Shown here: positions 8,712 to 17,190 of the stretch, piece after piece
How the letters are laid out: each line of letters opens with the position of its first letter
Numbering within the stretch: position 1 is the stretch's first letter
DNA from: JAEUKA01 sp044228505
GTDB taxonomy: Bacteria > Myxococcota_A > Polyangia > Palsa-1104 > JAEUJZ01
Direction of reading: 5' to 3'
Length of the DNA: 64,000 nucleotides
Assembly: GCA_044228505.1 (NCBI GenBank)
Contig: JBGAUT010000006.1
Span: 124,001-188,000, forward strand
The notes under the pieces: generated by a model
The model's input: only the letters and a program-made list of their open reading frames with translations
What the model was told of the DNA's origin: nothing
The model's database searches: none
Made by a program: the position numbers and the translations under genes

Positions 8712-10205
8712 CTACTTCCAGCCTGTGGCTTCCCAGTCGGGGCCACACTTGCCGGACATACAAACCTGGCCATTGCCGCAATCGGTGTCGCCCGTGCAGC
8801 TACGGCCCGGCGAGAACTTGCAGGCACCGCCGTCGCACTTTTCACCGAACGGGCAGCTCGAGGAGCTGGTGCAGGTCGTACCCGACACGCAGTAGCCGCC
8901 GAGGCACTTCTGGGCCGAGCAGTCGAGGTCCGAGGTGCAGGTGTTGTGAATGCGTGAGCAGCAGCCACGAGCCGATGAGCCATAGGCCTTGCAGCGAGAG
9001 GTCGAGCAGGTGTTGCTGTAGCCGGACGCGCAGGTCGGATAGCCGGTGCTCGAGCACATTCCGGTGCAGTAGCTGCTGCGACCGGCTTTGTTGATGCTCT
9101 TTGCGTAGTAGCCGAAGCCGCACTCGATATCCGCCTCGGCATAGACCGACGAGGTTCCGGCGTTGAGGCAGTGACCGTTTACGCAGGCATAGCCGACGCT
9201 GTAGTTGGTGCAGCTAAAGTTGGTGGTGCAGTCACGGCTACCGGGGATGAGCTTGCAGGTTCCGGATACCGAGTCGCAGGTGTAGTCGTTGCCGCAGTCG
9301 CTCCAGTTGTTGCAGTAGCTGCCAATCAGGTCCACGCAGCGTGCTTTGCGGCAGCCGGCACCGACGGGGCATGCCGAGTTTGCAAAGCCATGGCTTTCTG
9401 ATGGGCAGGCGATGATCGCGCACTTGTTACTCTGGCAGAACTGGCCGATCGGGCAGTCCGTGGTGGCGACGCAGGCACCGCCCGGTGGGGTCTTGGTGCA
9501 GACGCCGCTCGTGCATGCTTCATCGGTGTTGCACTCGCTGGTCTTCGTGCAGCGGGACGCGACGGTACACTTGTTCGACACGCAGATCTTGCCCGAGCCA
9601 AACGGACAGTCGTAGTCTCGGCAGCACTCGGAGCAGCCGGGCACGCCGCTGCACTCGCGATAGGGGCTGGTGCAGGAGATGTCGCACATTCCGCTATAGC
9701 AACTGGCGGTGCCATTGGGGTCCGTCGGACAGGCATCACAGCGCTTGCCGCAAGTATTCACGTCGTCCGAGCGAACGCACTTGCCCGCGCAGTCGTGCGA
9801 GTTCGAGTCACAGGTGCACTTGTGCGTCGAGATGTCGCAGGCTTCGTTGGTTCCACAGTCGGGGTTGGCTCCGCAGCCGGGCTTGCAAGCGCCCGAGTTC
9901 AGGTCGCAGAAGTAGCCCTTACCGCAGCCGCCTTCTTTGCGGCAGTCTCCGACTTGGTCCTTACACGAACCAGAAATGCACTGCTGTCGATCGCCGCACT
10001 TGTTGTCGCAGCGACCACAGTTGTCGAGTGAGGTGGCGACGTCGACGCAGCTTGCGCCGCAGCGAAACTGGCCGTTTAAACAGCCGGAGCTATCGCCATC
10101 CCACATCGACATTCCCATGTCTTCGAGCACTGGCGGCGTTGGGTCGCTACAGCTAGCGATGAGGGCACAGAGTGTGCCGAGGAGCAGGAAGTTCTTGAGC
10201 TTCAT
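8712..10205 (-). CDS. Cysteine-rich lipoprotein with Dickkopf/EGF-like repeats
   Basis: A 497-residue secreted protein. The signal peptide ends at LIASC, giving a lipid-anchored Cys19. The rest is a string of small disulfide-rich units of the type C.S...CP.G..C..G.C, as in the Dickkopf-like Cys-rich repeats common in Myxococcota surface proteins. An early block (CVDVATSLDNCGRCDNKC) is shared in style with the next gene upstream. It is 40 bases downstream of the repeat lipoprotein at 10246-12366, so the two are probably one operon. AAAGAGAA precedes the ATG. The role is unknown: an outer-membrane surface protein, perhaps adhesive. Confidence 0.8.
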   Translation of the reverse strand: MKLKNFLLLGTLCALIASCSDPTPPVLEDMGMSMWDGDSSGCLNGQFRCGASCVDVATSLDNCGRCDNKCGDRQQCISGSCKDQVGDCRKEGGCGKGYFCDLNSGACKPGCGANPDCGTNEACDISTHKCTCDSNSHDCAGKCVRSDDVNTCGKRCDACPTDPNGTASCYSGMCDISCTSPYRECSGVPGCSECCRDYDCPFGSGKICVSNKCTVASRCTKTSECNTDEACTSGVCTKTPPGGACVATTDCPIGQFCQSNKCAIIACPSESHGFANSACPVGAGCRKARCVDLIGSYCNNWSDCGNDYTCDSVSGTCKLIPGSRDCTTNFSCTNYSVGYACVNGHCLNAGTSSVYAEADIECGFGYYAKSINKAGRSSYCTGMCSSTGYPTCASGYSNTCSTSRCKAYGSSARGCCSRIHNTCTSDLDCSAQKCLGGYCVSGTTCTSSSSCPFGEKCDGGACKFSPGRSCTGDTDCGNGQVCMSGKCGPDWEATGWK

Positions 10206-10245
10206 GACAGTTCTCTTTGTTCAGGTCTCAGGTCATCGGGTTGAA

Positions 10246-12366
10246 TTACTTAGCAGCCGGACAGCCAACGAGCAGTGCTGTCTGGCAGGGCAGCGCGCTC
10301 ATCGTCGAGCAGTAGTAGCTGGGGTTGTAGAAGATGCTGTACGAACCGGCGAAGACCTCGCCTTGGTAGGTGGCCTCACCGTTGTCCTTGAACGACGGCA
10401 TCGACCGCGAACTGCCGCTCTTTTCGACGAAGGTCAGGTTGCCCCGGTTCGCGCTGTCGGGCACGGGCTGGCCATTTCGGGTCAGCTTGCCGGACACGTT
10501 TACGGTCTTGGCATCGAAGTCGAGCGCACCGCTGACCGTTAGCTGGAGGTCCGTGCGCAGCATCGCGGACTGACAGGGGAGCACCGTGCTCGTCGAGCAG
10601 TAGTAGCTCGGCTGATAGGTCACGTCATAGCTACCCGCGAAGACCTCGCCTTGGTAGGTGGCCTCGCCGGTGTCCTTGAACGACGGCATCGTGATGGCAC
10701 CGCCATCCTTGAATCCAAACGTCAGCGAGCCACGGTTCGTTCCATCTGGCACGGCCTGGCTGTTTTTGGTGAACTTGCCCGAGACTTGTACCGTCTTGGC
10801 ATCGACATCGAGCGAGCCTGAGGTGTTGAGCGTCACGGCCTTGCGGACGCGCAGCCGCTGGCAGGGCAGGGCTCCGCCCGTTGAGCAGTAATACGAAGGG
10901 CTGTAGACCAAATCGTAGGTGCCAGCGAACAGCTCGCCCTGGTAAGTGGCTTCGCCGGAGTCCTTGAACGACTGCGTCGCGATGGAGTTTCCGTCCGTCT
11001 GCTCGAAAACAATCGAGCCCCGGTTTACGCCGTTTGGAACCACCGCGCCGTTTTTCGTGAGCTTGCCGGAGACGCTGACCGTCTTCAGGTCGAAGTCGAG
11101 CGCGCCCGAGGTGGTCACAGCCAAGCCGGAGCGCAGTCGCAGGTTGCCGCAGGGCAGCACGCCGCCGACCGAGCAGTAGTAGCTCTTCGAGTAGATGACG
11201 TCATAGGTGCCGACGAACAGCTCACCTTGGTAGGTGGCCTCGCCGGTGTCCTTGAATGACGGCATCGAGCGAGTGGTGCCTTGCTTGAGCTCGAACATCA
11301 AGTTGCCGCGGTTCGATCCATCGGGCACCGTCGTGCCGTTCTTGGTGACACGACCCGAGAGCTGCACGGTTTTGACGTCGAAGTCGAGCGCGCCGCTCGT
11401 GGTGAGTGGAACGCCTTGGCGAATGACGATCGACTGGCAGGGCAGGGCGGACTTGTCGCTGCAGTAGCTGCTGTTTTGGTAGCGAACGTCGTAGGTGCCC
11501 GCGAAGATCTCGCCCTGGTAGGTGGTCTCGCCGGTGTCCTTGAACGACGGCATGGAGCGGGACGAGCCTTGCTTGTTTTCGAAGACTAGGTTGCCGCGGT
11601 TTGTGCCATCAGGAACGGTGGTGCTGTTTTTCGTGAGCTTGCCCGACACCTGTACGGTCTTGACGTCGAAGTCGAGCGAGCCCGAGACGGTGAGAGCGAC
11701 GCCCTCGCGGACCAAGATGCGCTGGCAGGGCAGGGCGTTGCCGTTTTGGCAGTAGCTCGACGGCTGGTAGTACACGTCGTAGGTGCCAGAAAACACGCTG
11801 CCTTGGTAGGTCGCATCGCCGGTGTCTTTGAAGGACGGCATCGAGCGAGCGCTGCCGTTCTTGAACTCAAACACCAGGTTGCCTCGGTTGGCACCATCGG
11901 GAACCGCAGCTCCGTTCTTGGTGAGTCGACCGGAGACCTGAACCACCTTGGCATCGAGGTCATAGCTGCCACTCGTCGCAAACGGAATGCGGTCCATGCA
12001 CTCGGGCTGAGTACCGCCGACGCACTTGCTTTCGACGCAGGTGGCACCGTTACTGCACTTGACGCCACACTTGCCGCAGTTGAGCGGATCCGATGCCAAC
12101 TCGACGCAGGCGCGACCGCAGGCGATCTGGGTACCGGCACAGCTATCGCTGCATTTGCCCGAACTACACACCAACGGATCGGCGCAGGCAGTTCCGCAGC
12201 CGCCGCAGTTGTTCGGGTCGGTTTTGTCGCTGATGCACTCGCCGTTACACTCCGCTAGACCGCTCGCACACTTACTCGCTGGCTCGGCACATCCGACGAG
12301 GCTGGATATTACGAACAGGAACGCACCCGTCACACCGGGTACGAAGCTGGCACTTCTCCGTTTCAT
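10246..12366 (-). CDS. Lipoprotein with Cys-rich head and six 96-residue tandem repeats
   Basis: A 706-residue protein. The signal peptide ends at SSLVGC (Cys26). Residues 30-120 form a Cys-rich head with two NCG.C motifs of the kind repeated in myxobacterial surface proteins. From residue 138 there are six tandem repeats of 96 residues; the last is cut to 89. Each begins with VQVSGKLTKNG..VPD..NRG, continues with SMPSFKDTGEATYQGE.FAGTYDV, and has a conserved Cys pair (YYCS...LPCQ). The pattern resembles a carboxypeptidase-regulatory or transthyretin-like beta-sandwich, and the Cys pair probably forms one disulfide per domain. GAGG lies seven bases before the ATG. It probably forms an extended surface stalk; this is inference. 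Confidence 0.85.
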   Translation of the reverse strand: MKRRSASFVPGVTGAFLFVISSLVGCAEPASKCASGLAECNGECISDKTDPNNCGGCGTACADPLVCSSGKCSDSCAGTQIACGRACVELASDPLNCGKCGVKCSNGATCVESKCVGGTQPECMDRIPFATSGSYDLDAKVVQVSGRLTKNGAAVPDGANRGNLVFEFKNGSARSMPSFKDTGDATYQGSVFSGTYDVYYQPSSYCQNGNALPCQRILVREGVALTVSGSLDFDVKTVQVSGKLTKNSTTVPDGTNRGNLVFENKQGSSRSMPSFKDTGETTYQGEIFAGTYDVRYQNSSYCSDKSALPCQSIVIRQGVPLTTSGALDFDVKTVQLSGRVTKNGTTVPDGSNRGNLMFELKQGTTRSMPSFKDTGEATYQGELFVGTYDVIYSKSYYCSVGGVLPCGNLRLRSGLAVTTSGALDFDLKTVSVSGKLTKNGAVVPNGVNRGSIVFEQTDGNSIATQSFKDSGEATYQGELFAGTYDLVYSPSYYCSTGGALPCQRLRVRKAVTLNTSGSLDVDAKTVQVSGKFTKNSQAVPDGTNRGSLTFGFKDGGAITMPSFKDTGEATYQGEVFAGSYDVTYQPSYYCSTSTVLPCQSAMLRTDLQLTVSGALDFDAKTVNVSGKLTRNGQPVPDSANRGNLTFVEKSGSSRSMPSFKDNGEATYQGEVFAGSYSIFYNPSYYCSTMSALPCQTALLVGCPAAK
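10249..11955 (-). repeat. Six in-frame tandem repeats of 288 bases
   Basis: The repeats encode residues 138-706 of the lipoprotein. Units begin at 11955, 11667, 11379, 11091, 10803 and 10515 (minus strand), exactly 288 bases apart with no indels; only the last is shortened. The constant length and strong conservation of the central 40 residues point to recent or continuing duplication or gene conversion. Confidence 0.9.
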
Positions 12367-12403
12367 GAAAAGACCTCAAGAATTGTAGGTGGATTGGCGG
12401 GGA

Positions 12404-12430
12404 GTGTGTACCAAGGTGGTATGGTCACAC
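12404..12430. other. Imperfect hairpin in the leader of the repeat lipoprotein gene
   Basis: GTGTG-T-ACCA (12404-12413) pairs with TGGTCACAC (12422-12430), giving nine base pairs with one bulged base and an eight-base loop. It lies 38-64 bases before the lipoprotein ATG and downstream of the MFS gene stop at 12466. No T-run follows on the minus strand, so it is not a typical rho-independent terminator. It may be a leader structure or chance. Confidence 0.3.
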
Positions 12431-12465
12431 AACCCCCCTTAGAAAAGCGGTCCCCACTTTGAGGG

Positions 12466-13773
12466 CTAGGCGGACGGGCTGGCAGCGCGGCGTTGCTCTA
12501 CAAGGACTGCGGATATAAACAGCAGTGCCGCCGCAACGATGGTCACGGCACAGAAGCCGAAAAACAGCGTGCCCCAGCCGTACGATTCGCTGACCCGGGC
12601 AACAATCAGCGGGCTGAAGATGGCCCCGACCGAGCCCATGCCGTTGATGATTCCCGCCACTCGACCGGTGGCCGCACGGCCCCCCAGGTCTTGCGACATC
12701 GTTCCCGACAGCAGCGAGTCTGGGCCAAACAGCAAAAAGCCGACGCAGGCAAGGAGCCCGGCATTGATCACAAGGCCCTTGTCACCAACAAGCTGATAGG
12801 TGATGAGGGCACCGCCCAGGAGCAGCAGTGCCGGGACCGTGATTTTCAATCGGCTGTGACGAAAGTAGCGATCGGACAGCCAGCCGACCGCGACTGAGCC
12901 GACGATGCCGCCGACCTCAAATGGGAGCGACAGATATCCGGCCTGAGCCTCGGTGTAGTGGAGGTGCTGCTTGAGGTAGAACGGAAGCCAAAACAGCAAG
13001 CTGTAACGAATCAGCTTGAGTCCGAAGTAGGCCAGGCCGAGCGTCCACAGCACTTTCATCCGAAGCAGATCGATCAGTGTGGGGCCGCTGACAGGCTGAC
13101 CGACATCGAGCTTGATGGGCTCGGGTTCGATGGGAGGGAAGCCGCGCTGCTCGGGCCGCTCGACCAGGAACAGTGCCACCAGCAAACCAACGGCGACGAC
13201 CCACAGAGCGGGACCAAAGAAGGCCATTCTCCAGCCAAAATGGGTGAGCAAAAAGGTCGCTACCGCCGTCGCCACCAGGCCGCCTGCTTGATAGTTGGTG
13301 GTCCACAGGCCCATCACACGACCTCGGCTGGACGACGAAAAAAACGGCTGCATCGCTTTGACGTTGCCGGACCAGCCGGTCGACTGAAGGAAGCCGTTGA
13401 CCGCGAACGCCAGGGCAAATGGAACAGTCGCAGAGCTTGCCCCGAACACAAACGCCGAGGCCGCCGAGCCGATCATTCCAACAGTGAGTAGCTTCCGGGC
13501 TCCGATGCGATCGCCGACTGCACCGCTGACGAATTGGCCGACCGCATACGATGCCAGGTAGAGCGTTTCGATCGATCCGAGCGCGGTGGTCGAAATGTGC
13601 AGCGTCTCGTGGAGCCGACTCTTCACCACCGACAGGTTTTTGCGTGTGAAGTAGTACGAGGCGTAGCACAGCCAGGTCAGAGCAAAGACCCGCAACTGCA
13701 GACGCAGGAGTGCGCGATCATCGACTGGGACAGGCGGATCTGCGGAAGACGGGATGGGGCGGGCGGTTCGCAA
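12466..13773 (-). CDS. MFS transporter, organophosphate:phosphate antiporter (GlpT/UhpC) type
   Basis: A 435-residue inner-membrane protein with about 12 hydrophobic segments. Features match the OPA branch of the MFS: YASYYFTRKNLSVVK in the first helix region, GDRIGARK in loop 2-3, and GWSGNVKAMQPFF...RGRVMGLWTTNYQAGG, which parallels the GlpT/UhpT family signature. Such transporters exchange phosphorylated metabolites for phosphate; UhpC-like members act as sensors. It lies 90 bases downstream of enolase on the same strand and may be co-transcribed, which hints at a glycolytic phospho-intermediate such as a phosphoglycerate. The substrate cannot be read from the sequence. Confidence 0.85.
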   Translation of the reverse strand: MRTARPIPSSADPPVPVDDRALLRLQLRVFALTWLCYASYYFTRKNLSVVKSRLHETLHISTTALGSIETLYLASYAVGQFVSGAVGDRIGARKLLTVGMIGSAASAFVFGASSATVPFALAFAVNGFLQSTGWSGNVKAMQPFFSSSSRGRVMGLWTTNYQAGGLVATAVATFLLTHFGWRMAFFGPALWVVAVGLLVALFLVERPEQRGFPPIEPEPIKLDVGQPVSGPTLIDLLRMKVLWTLGLAYFGLKLIRYSLLFWLPFYLKQHLHYTEAQAGYLSLPFEVGGIVGSVAVGWLSDRYFRHSRLKITVPALLLLGGALITYQLVGDKGLVINAGLLACVGFLLFGPDSLLSGTMSQDLGGRAATGRVAGIINGMGSVGAIFSPLIVARVSESYGWGTLFFGFCAVTIVAAALLFISAVLVEQRRAASPSA

Positions 13774-13863
13774 GGAGAAGCGACCATAGCGAAGCGCATC
13801 CCCGACGCAAGCGGAATCTCAGTGGAATGTCTGGGCGGGGCACTGATCCCGTCTGCGCACGGA

Positions 13864-15150
13864 CTATTCGACGAGATTCGGGAATGCGCTGCGACCGGCG
13901 TACCGAGCGGCAGTGCCGAGCTGCTCGTGAATGCGCAGCAGTTGGTTGTACTTGGCGATCCGATCGGTGCGCGAGGCAGAGCCGGTCTTGATCTGACCCG
14001 CCGATAGCGCGACGGCGAGATCGGCGATGAAGGTGTCCTCGGTTTCGCCGGAGCGGTGCGAAATAATCGCCGTGTAGCCTCGGTTCTTGGCCATGTGGAC
14101 CGCATCGATCGTCTCGGACAAGGTGCCGATTTGGTTTACTTTGATGAGGATCGAGTTGGCGATGCCTTCGGCGATGCCGCGACGGAGCCGGATTGGATTG
14201 GTCACGAATAGATCATCGCCCACCAGTTGGATCTTGCGACCGAGCGCCTCGGTGAGCTGCTTCCATCCGGTCCAGTCGTCTTCGGCCATGCCGTCTTCGA
14301 TCGAGCAGATCGGATAGCGCGCCGCGAGATCAACGTACCAAGCCACCAGTTCACTGGAACTTAGCTGTTTGCCGTCGACCTTATAAGAAGCCTGCTCCGT
14401 CGAGTAGAACTCGCTGGCGGCGACATCCATCGCGATACCGACATCGACACCGGGTTTGTAACCAGCCTTGCCGATCGCTGTCATCAAGGCCTCGAGCGCG
14501 GCTTCGTTGCGAGGAAGGCTGGGAGCAAAACCACCCTCGTCACCAACGGAGGTCGCCATGCCCATGCCCTTGAGCACCTTTTTCAGGTTGTGGAAGATCT
14601 CGGCGCCGGCGCGGAGTGCCTCAGGGAACGAGGGGGCACCATACGGAACGACCATGAACTCTTGGACATCGAGCCCGCTGTCCGCGTGAGCCCCCCCATT
14701 GATGAGGTTTAGAAGTGGCACCGGAAGCAGTCGCGCCGAAACACCACCCAGGTAGGAATACAGTGGCAGCTCGTGGGCATGTGCGACCGCCCGGGCGGCG
14801 GCCATGGACACAGCCAGCAGCGCATTGGCACCGAGTCGGCCCTTGTTGGCGGTTCCATCGAGTTGGAGCAGTGCAATATCGAGTGCGCCCTGGTTGCGGG
14901 CGTCAAAACCGATAATCGCTGGTTCAATGATCTCCACGATGTTTTGGAGGGCGCGCAGCACGCCTTTGCCGAGATAGCGGCTCTGGTCGCCATCTCGTAG
15001 CTCGAGTGCTTCATGAGTTCCGGTCGATGCTCCCGACGGGACTGCGGCCCGGCCTTCGGATCCGCCAGACAGCGCGACTTCCACTTCCACGGTTGGGTTG
15101 CCACGCGAATCGAGAATTTCGCGGGCCACAAGCTGGGTAATCTCGGTCAT
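13864..15150 (-). CDS. eno: Enolase (phosphopyruvate hydratase)
   Basis: A 428-residue enolase of normal length, converting 2-phosphoglycerate to phosphoenolpyruvate in glycolysis. All key residues are visible: Glu164 and Glu205 (in VGDEGGFAP), the Mg ligands Asp242, Glu285 (SIEDGMAEDDW) and Asp312, the catalytic Lys337 within the signature ILIKVNQIGTLSET, and SHRSGETEDTFIADLAV. AGGAG lies a few bases before the ATG. The 230-base gap to the divergent chemoreceptor gene holds both promoters; I saw nothing else in it. The MFS transporter gene follows 90 bases downstream. Confidence 0.98.
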   Translation of the reverse strand: MTEITQLVAREILDSRGNPTVEVEVALSGGSEGRAAVPSGASTGTHEALELRDGDQSRYLGKGVLRALQNIVEIIEPAIIGFDARNQGALDIALLQLDGTANKGRLGANALLAVSMAAARAVAHAHELPLYSYLGGVSARLLPVPLLNLINGGAHADSGLDVQEFMVVPYGAPSFPEALRAGAEIFHNLKKVLKGMGMATSVGDEGGFAPSLPRNEAALEALMTAIGKAGYKPGVDVGIAMDVAASEFYSTEQASYKVDGKQLSSSELVAWYVDLAARYPICSIEDGMAEDDWTGWKQLTEALGRKIQLVGDDLFVTNPIRLRRGIAEGIANSILIKVNQIGTLSETIDAVHMAKNRGYTAIISHRSGETEDTFIADLAVALSAGQIKTGSASRTDRIAKYNQLLRIHEQLGTAARYAGRSAFPNLVE

Positions 15151-15380
15151 TGATGGCTCCTTGGTAGCCTAGGTGCTCAGTCTCAGCGACGGCAGCATGG
15201 CACCTTACGGCGCGCCGATCAATGCGCTTTGGATGTGTGAGTCCGATTTATGACACTGGAGCGCTTCCAGCCGGCGCTGCCAAGCTTCGGCTGATTCTTT
15301 GACTGGACGCAGTCAGCGATTTGTTACCCGCAGATTTGAAAGGCAGATTTCGTTTTAAATTGCCTGTAAACTGATGCGCG

Positions 15381-17069
15381 ATGAACCACATCGTCCGTGG
15401 GCGCTTGCTCATCAACGTCACCCTTGCGGCACTGCTGCTCGGTCTCTTGTTTGTTGTGTCACGCGACGCTCAGGCGGCAGCATGGCCTATATCAGCGGTG
15501 GTGGTCATTGTGATCGCGGTCAACGTCGTGCTCCAGGTGCGGACCGGGGCGCAAGTTGCTGAGTTGCGTGCAGCCATGAATCGGCTCGTCGGTGGCGAGG
15601 TCGAGGAGCCGGTGCCGCTCGGTGCCGATGAACCGCTTGGTGCTGTGGCCGAGTTGATGGAAAGGCTTCGCAAGCTGCTCTTCCAGCGACACCAAGACTT
15701 GTCCCGGCAACTTGGTGTGCAGTCCAAGACAAGTGGTGATCTGAACAGCGTGCTGACCGATCTGCGCAACACAATCGGCCAGCAAATGCATGCGCTCGAG
15801 GAGACCAGCGCCTCGCTGCATGAGATGACGACTTCGGCCAAGCAGATCGCGCAGTCGGTCGAAACACTGGCGCGAGGTGCGGAAGAGTCCAGCTCATCGA
15901 TTCTCGAGATGGCGGCCTCCAACGATGAGGTCGCCGAAAACATGGTCAACTTGGCTGGCGCGGTGCAGGAATCAGCGACGTCGATCGAAGAGATGACGTA
16001 CTCGATTCGCGAGGTTGCCAAGAACGTCGAAGCTCTTTCGGCAACGGCGGAAGAGACGAGCTCCTCGATGAACGAGATGGACATCTCGATTCGTCAGGTC
16101 GAAAACAACGCCAACGAAACGGCTCGTCTGTCGGAAGAGGTGAGCCGCGCCGCCGGACTCGGTGCCCAAGCGATCACGTCGACCATCGACGGTATGAACA
16201 AGATCAAGGGCTACTCCGAAGGCACCGTCCGCGTCATCGCTCGTCTGGGCGACAAAATCGGCGAAATCGACAAGATCCTGCGTATCATCGACGACGTTGC
16301 CGAGCAGACCAACCTGCTGGCACTCAACGCCGCCATCATCGCCGCTCAGGCTGGTGAACACGGTAAAGGGTTCGCTGTCGTCGCTGATGAGATCAAAGAC
16401 CTCGCCGAGCGCTCGTCTGCCAGCACGAAGGACATCGGCGAGCTGATCAAGAGCGTGCAGGCTGAGTCACGCAATGCCATCGACGCCGTCGAACGCGGTG
16501 CCAAAGCGGTCGACGATGGTGTGAAGGTTAGCCATCAAGCCGAAGAAGCGCTGCGCAAGATCCTGGAAGCAGCCGAGCGGGCGACGCAGATGGTCCGCGA
16601 TATTGCTCGCGCAACTGTTGAGCAGGCCCGTGGTAGCAAGCAAGTTACCGACGCGATTGGTTCGATTGCCGAGACGGTTCAGCAGATCGCGACAGCCACC
16701 AGCGAGCAGGCCCGCGGCTCCGAGCAGATTCTAAAGGCTGCGGAGCGGATGAAGAACATTACCAAGCACGTCGAACGCTCGTCTCAAGAACAGACGCGAG
16801 GCAGCAAGCAGATTACCCGCTCGATTGAATCGATCAGCGAAATGGTGTCCCACCTTCACACCGCGCAGCGAGAACAGACCAAAGGCGGCGATCAAATCCT
16901 GCAAGCCATCGAGGCGCTCCGTGAACTCGCTCGTAACCAAGAGTCTCGCTTGAGTGAATTCCATCGCTCGATTGAGGTTATCTCTCGCACTGCTGAAGCG
17001 CTGAGCAACCTGGCCCAGACTCGCCATCGTCTGGCCACACAGCTCGACGGAGAGGCTGACGATTTATAG
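15381..17069 (+). CDS. Methyl-accepting chemotaxis protein without a periplasmic sensor domain
   Basis: A 562-residue chemoreceptor. Two hydrophobic helices (about residues 9-29 and 34-52) are separated by only a few residues, so there is no periplasmic ligand domain. After a HAMP-like linker comes a long coiled coil with many AEESSSSI/EETSSSMNEM methylation-type patches. The conserved hairpin tip (EQTNLLALNAAIIAAQAGEHGKGFAVVADEI, from about residue 308) binds CheA and CheW. The C-terminal half has repeated EQ.RGS/TKG(S/G)(K/E/D)QI patches rather than a clean single methylation helix. No che genes lie in the window, so it must work with a distant array. It may sense the membrane state or a cytoplasmic signal. 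Confidence 0.92.
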   Translation: MNHIVRGRLLINVTLAALLLGLLFVVSRDAQAAAWPISAVVVIVIAVNVVLQVRTGAQVAELRAAMNRLVGGEVEEPVPLGADEPLGAVAELMERLRKLLFQRHQDLSRQLGVQSKTSGDLNSVLTDLRNTIGQQMHALEETSASLHEMTTSAKQIAQSVETLARGAEESSSSILEMAASNDEVAENMVNLAGAVQESATSIEEMTYSIREVAKNVEALSATAEETSSSMNEMDISIRQVENNANETARLSEEVSRAAGLGAQAITSTIDGMNKIKGYSEGTVRVIARLGDKIGEIDKILRIIDDVAEQTNLLALNAAIIAAQAGEHGKGFAVVADEIKDLAERSSASTKDIGELIKSVQAESRNAIDAVERGAKAVDDGVKVSHQAEEALRKILEAAERATQMVRDIARATVEQARGSKQVTDAIGSIAETVQQIATATSEQARGSEQILKAAERMKNITKHVERSSQEQTRGSKQITRSIESISEMVSHLHTAQREQTKGGDQILQAIEALRELARNQESRLSEFHRSIEVISRTAEALSNLAQTRHRLATQLDGEADDL

Positions 17070-17190
17070 GCCTTCGTCGGCTCCAGCAGGAACCGGCTGA
17101 TTCCTCGTTGGTTGTTCCCCTCGTCGTTTGTGCCTCGCTTGCATTCCCTGCGCTGACATTGAGCGGAAAGTGGCACAATAGGGCCTCACG

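Noticed and set aside
10370..11755. Five plus-strand open frames of 77 codons, spaced 288 bases
   Set aside because: They are antisense shadows of the tandem repeats in the minus-strand lipoprotein; the regular spacing only mirrors the repeat period.
10249..11955. Regular repeats as a possible CRISPR array
   Set aside because: The repeats are 288 bases, in-frame and coding, with no short repeat-spacer alternation.
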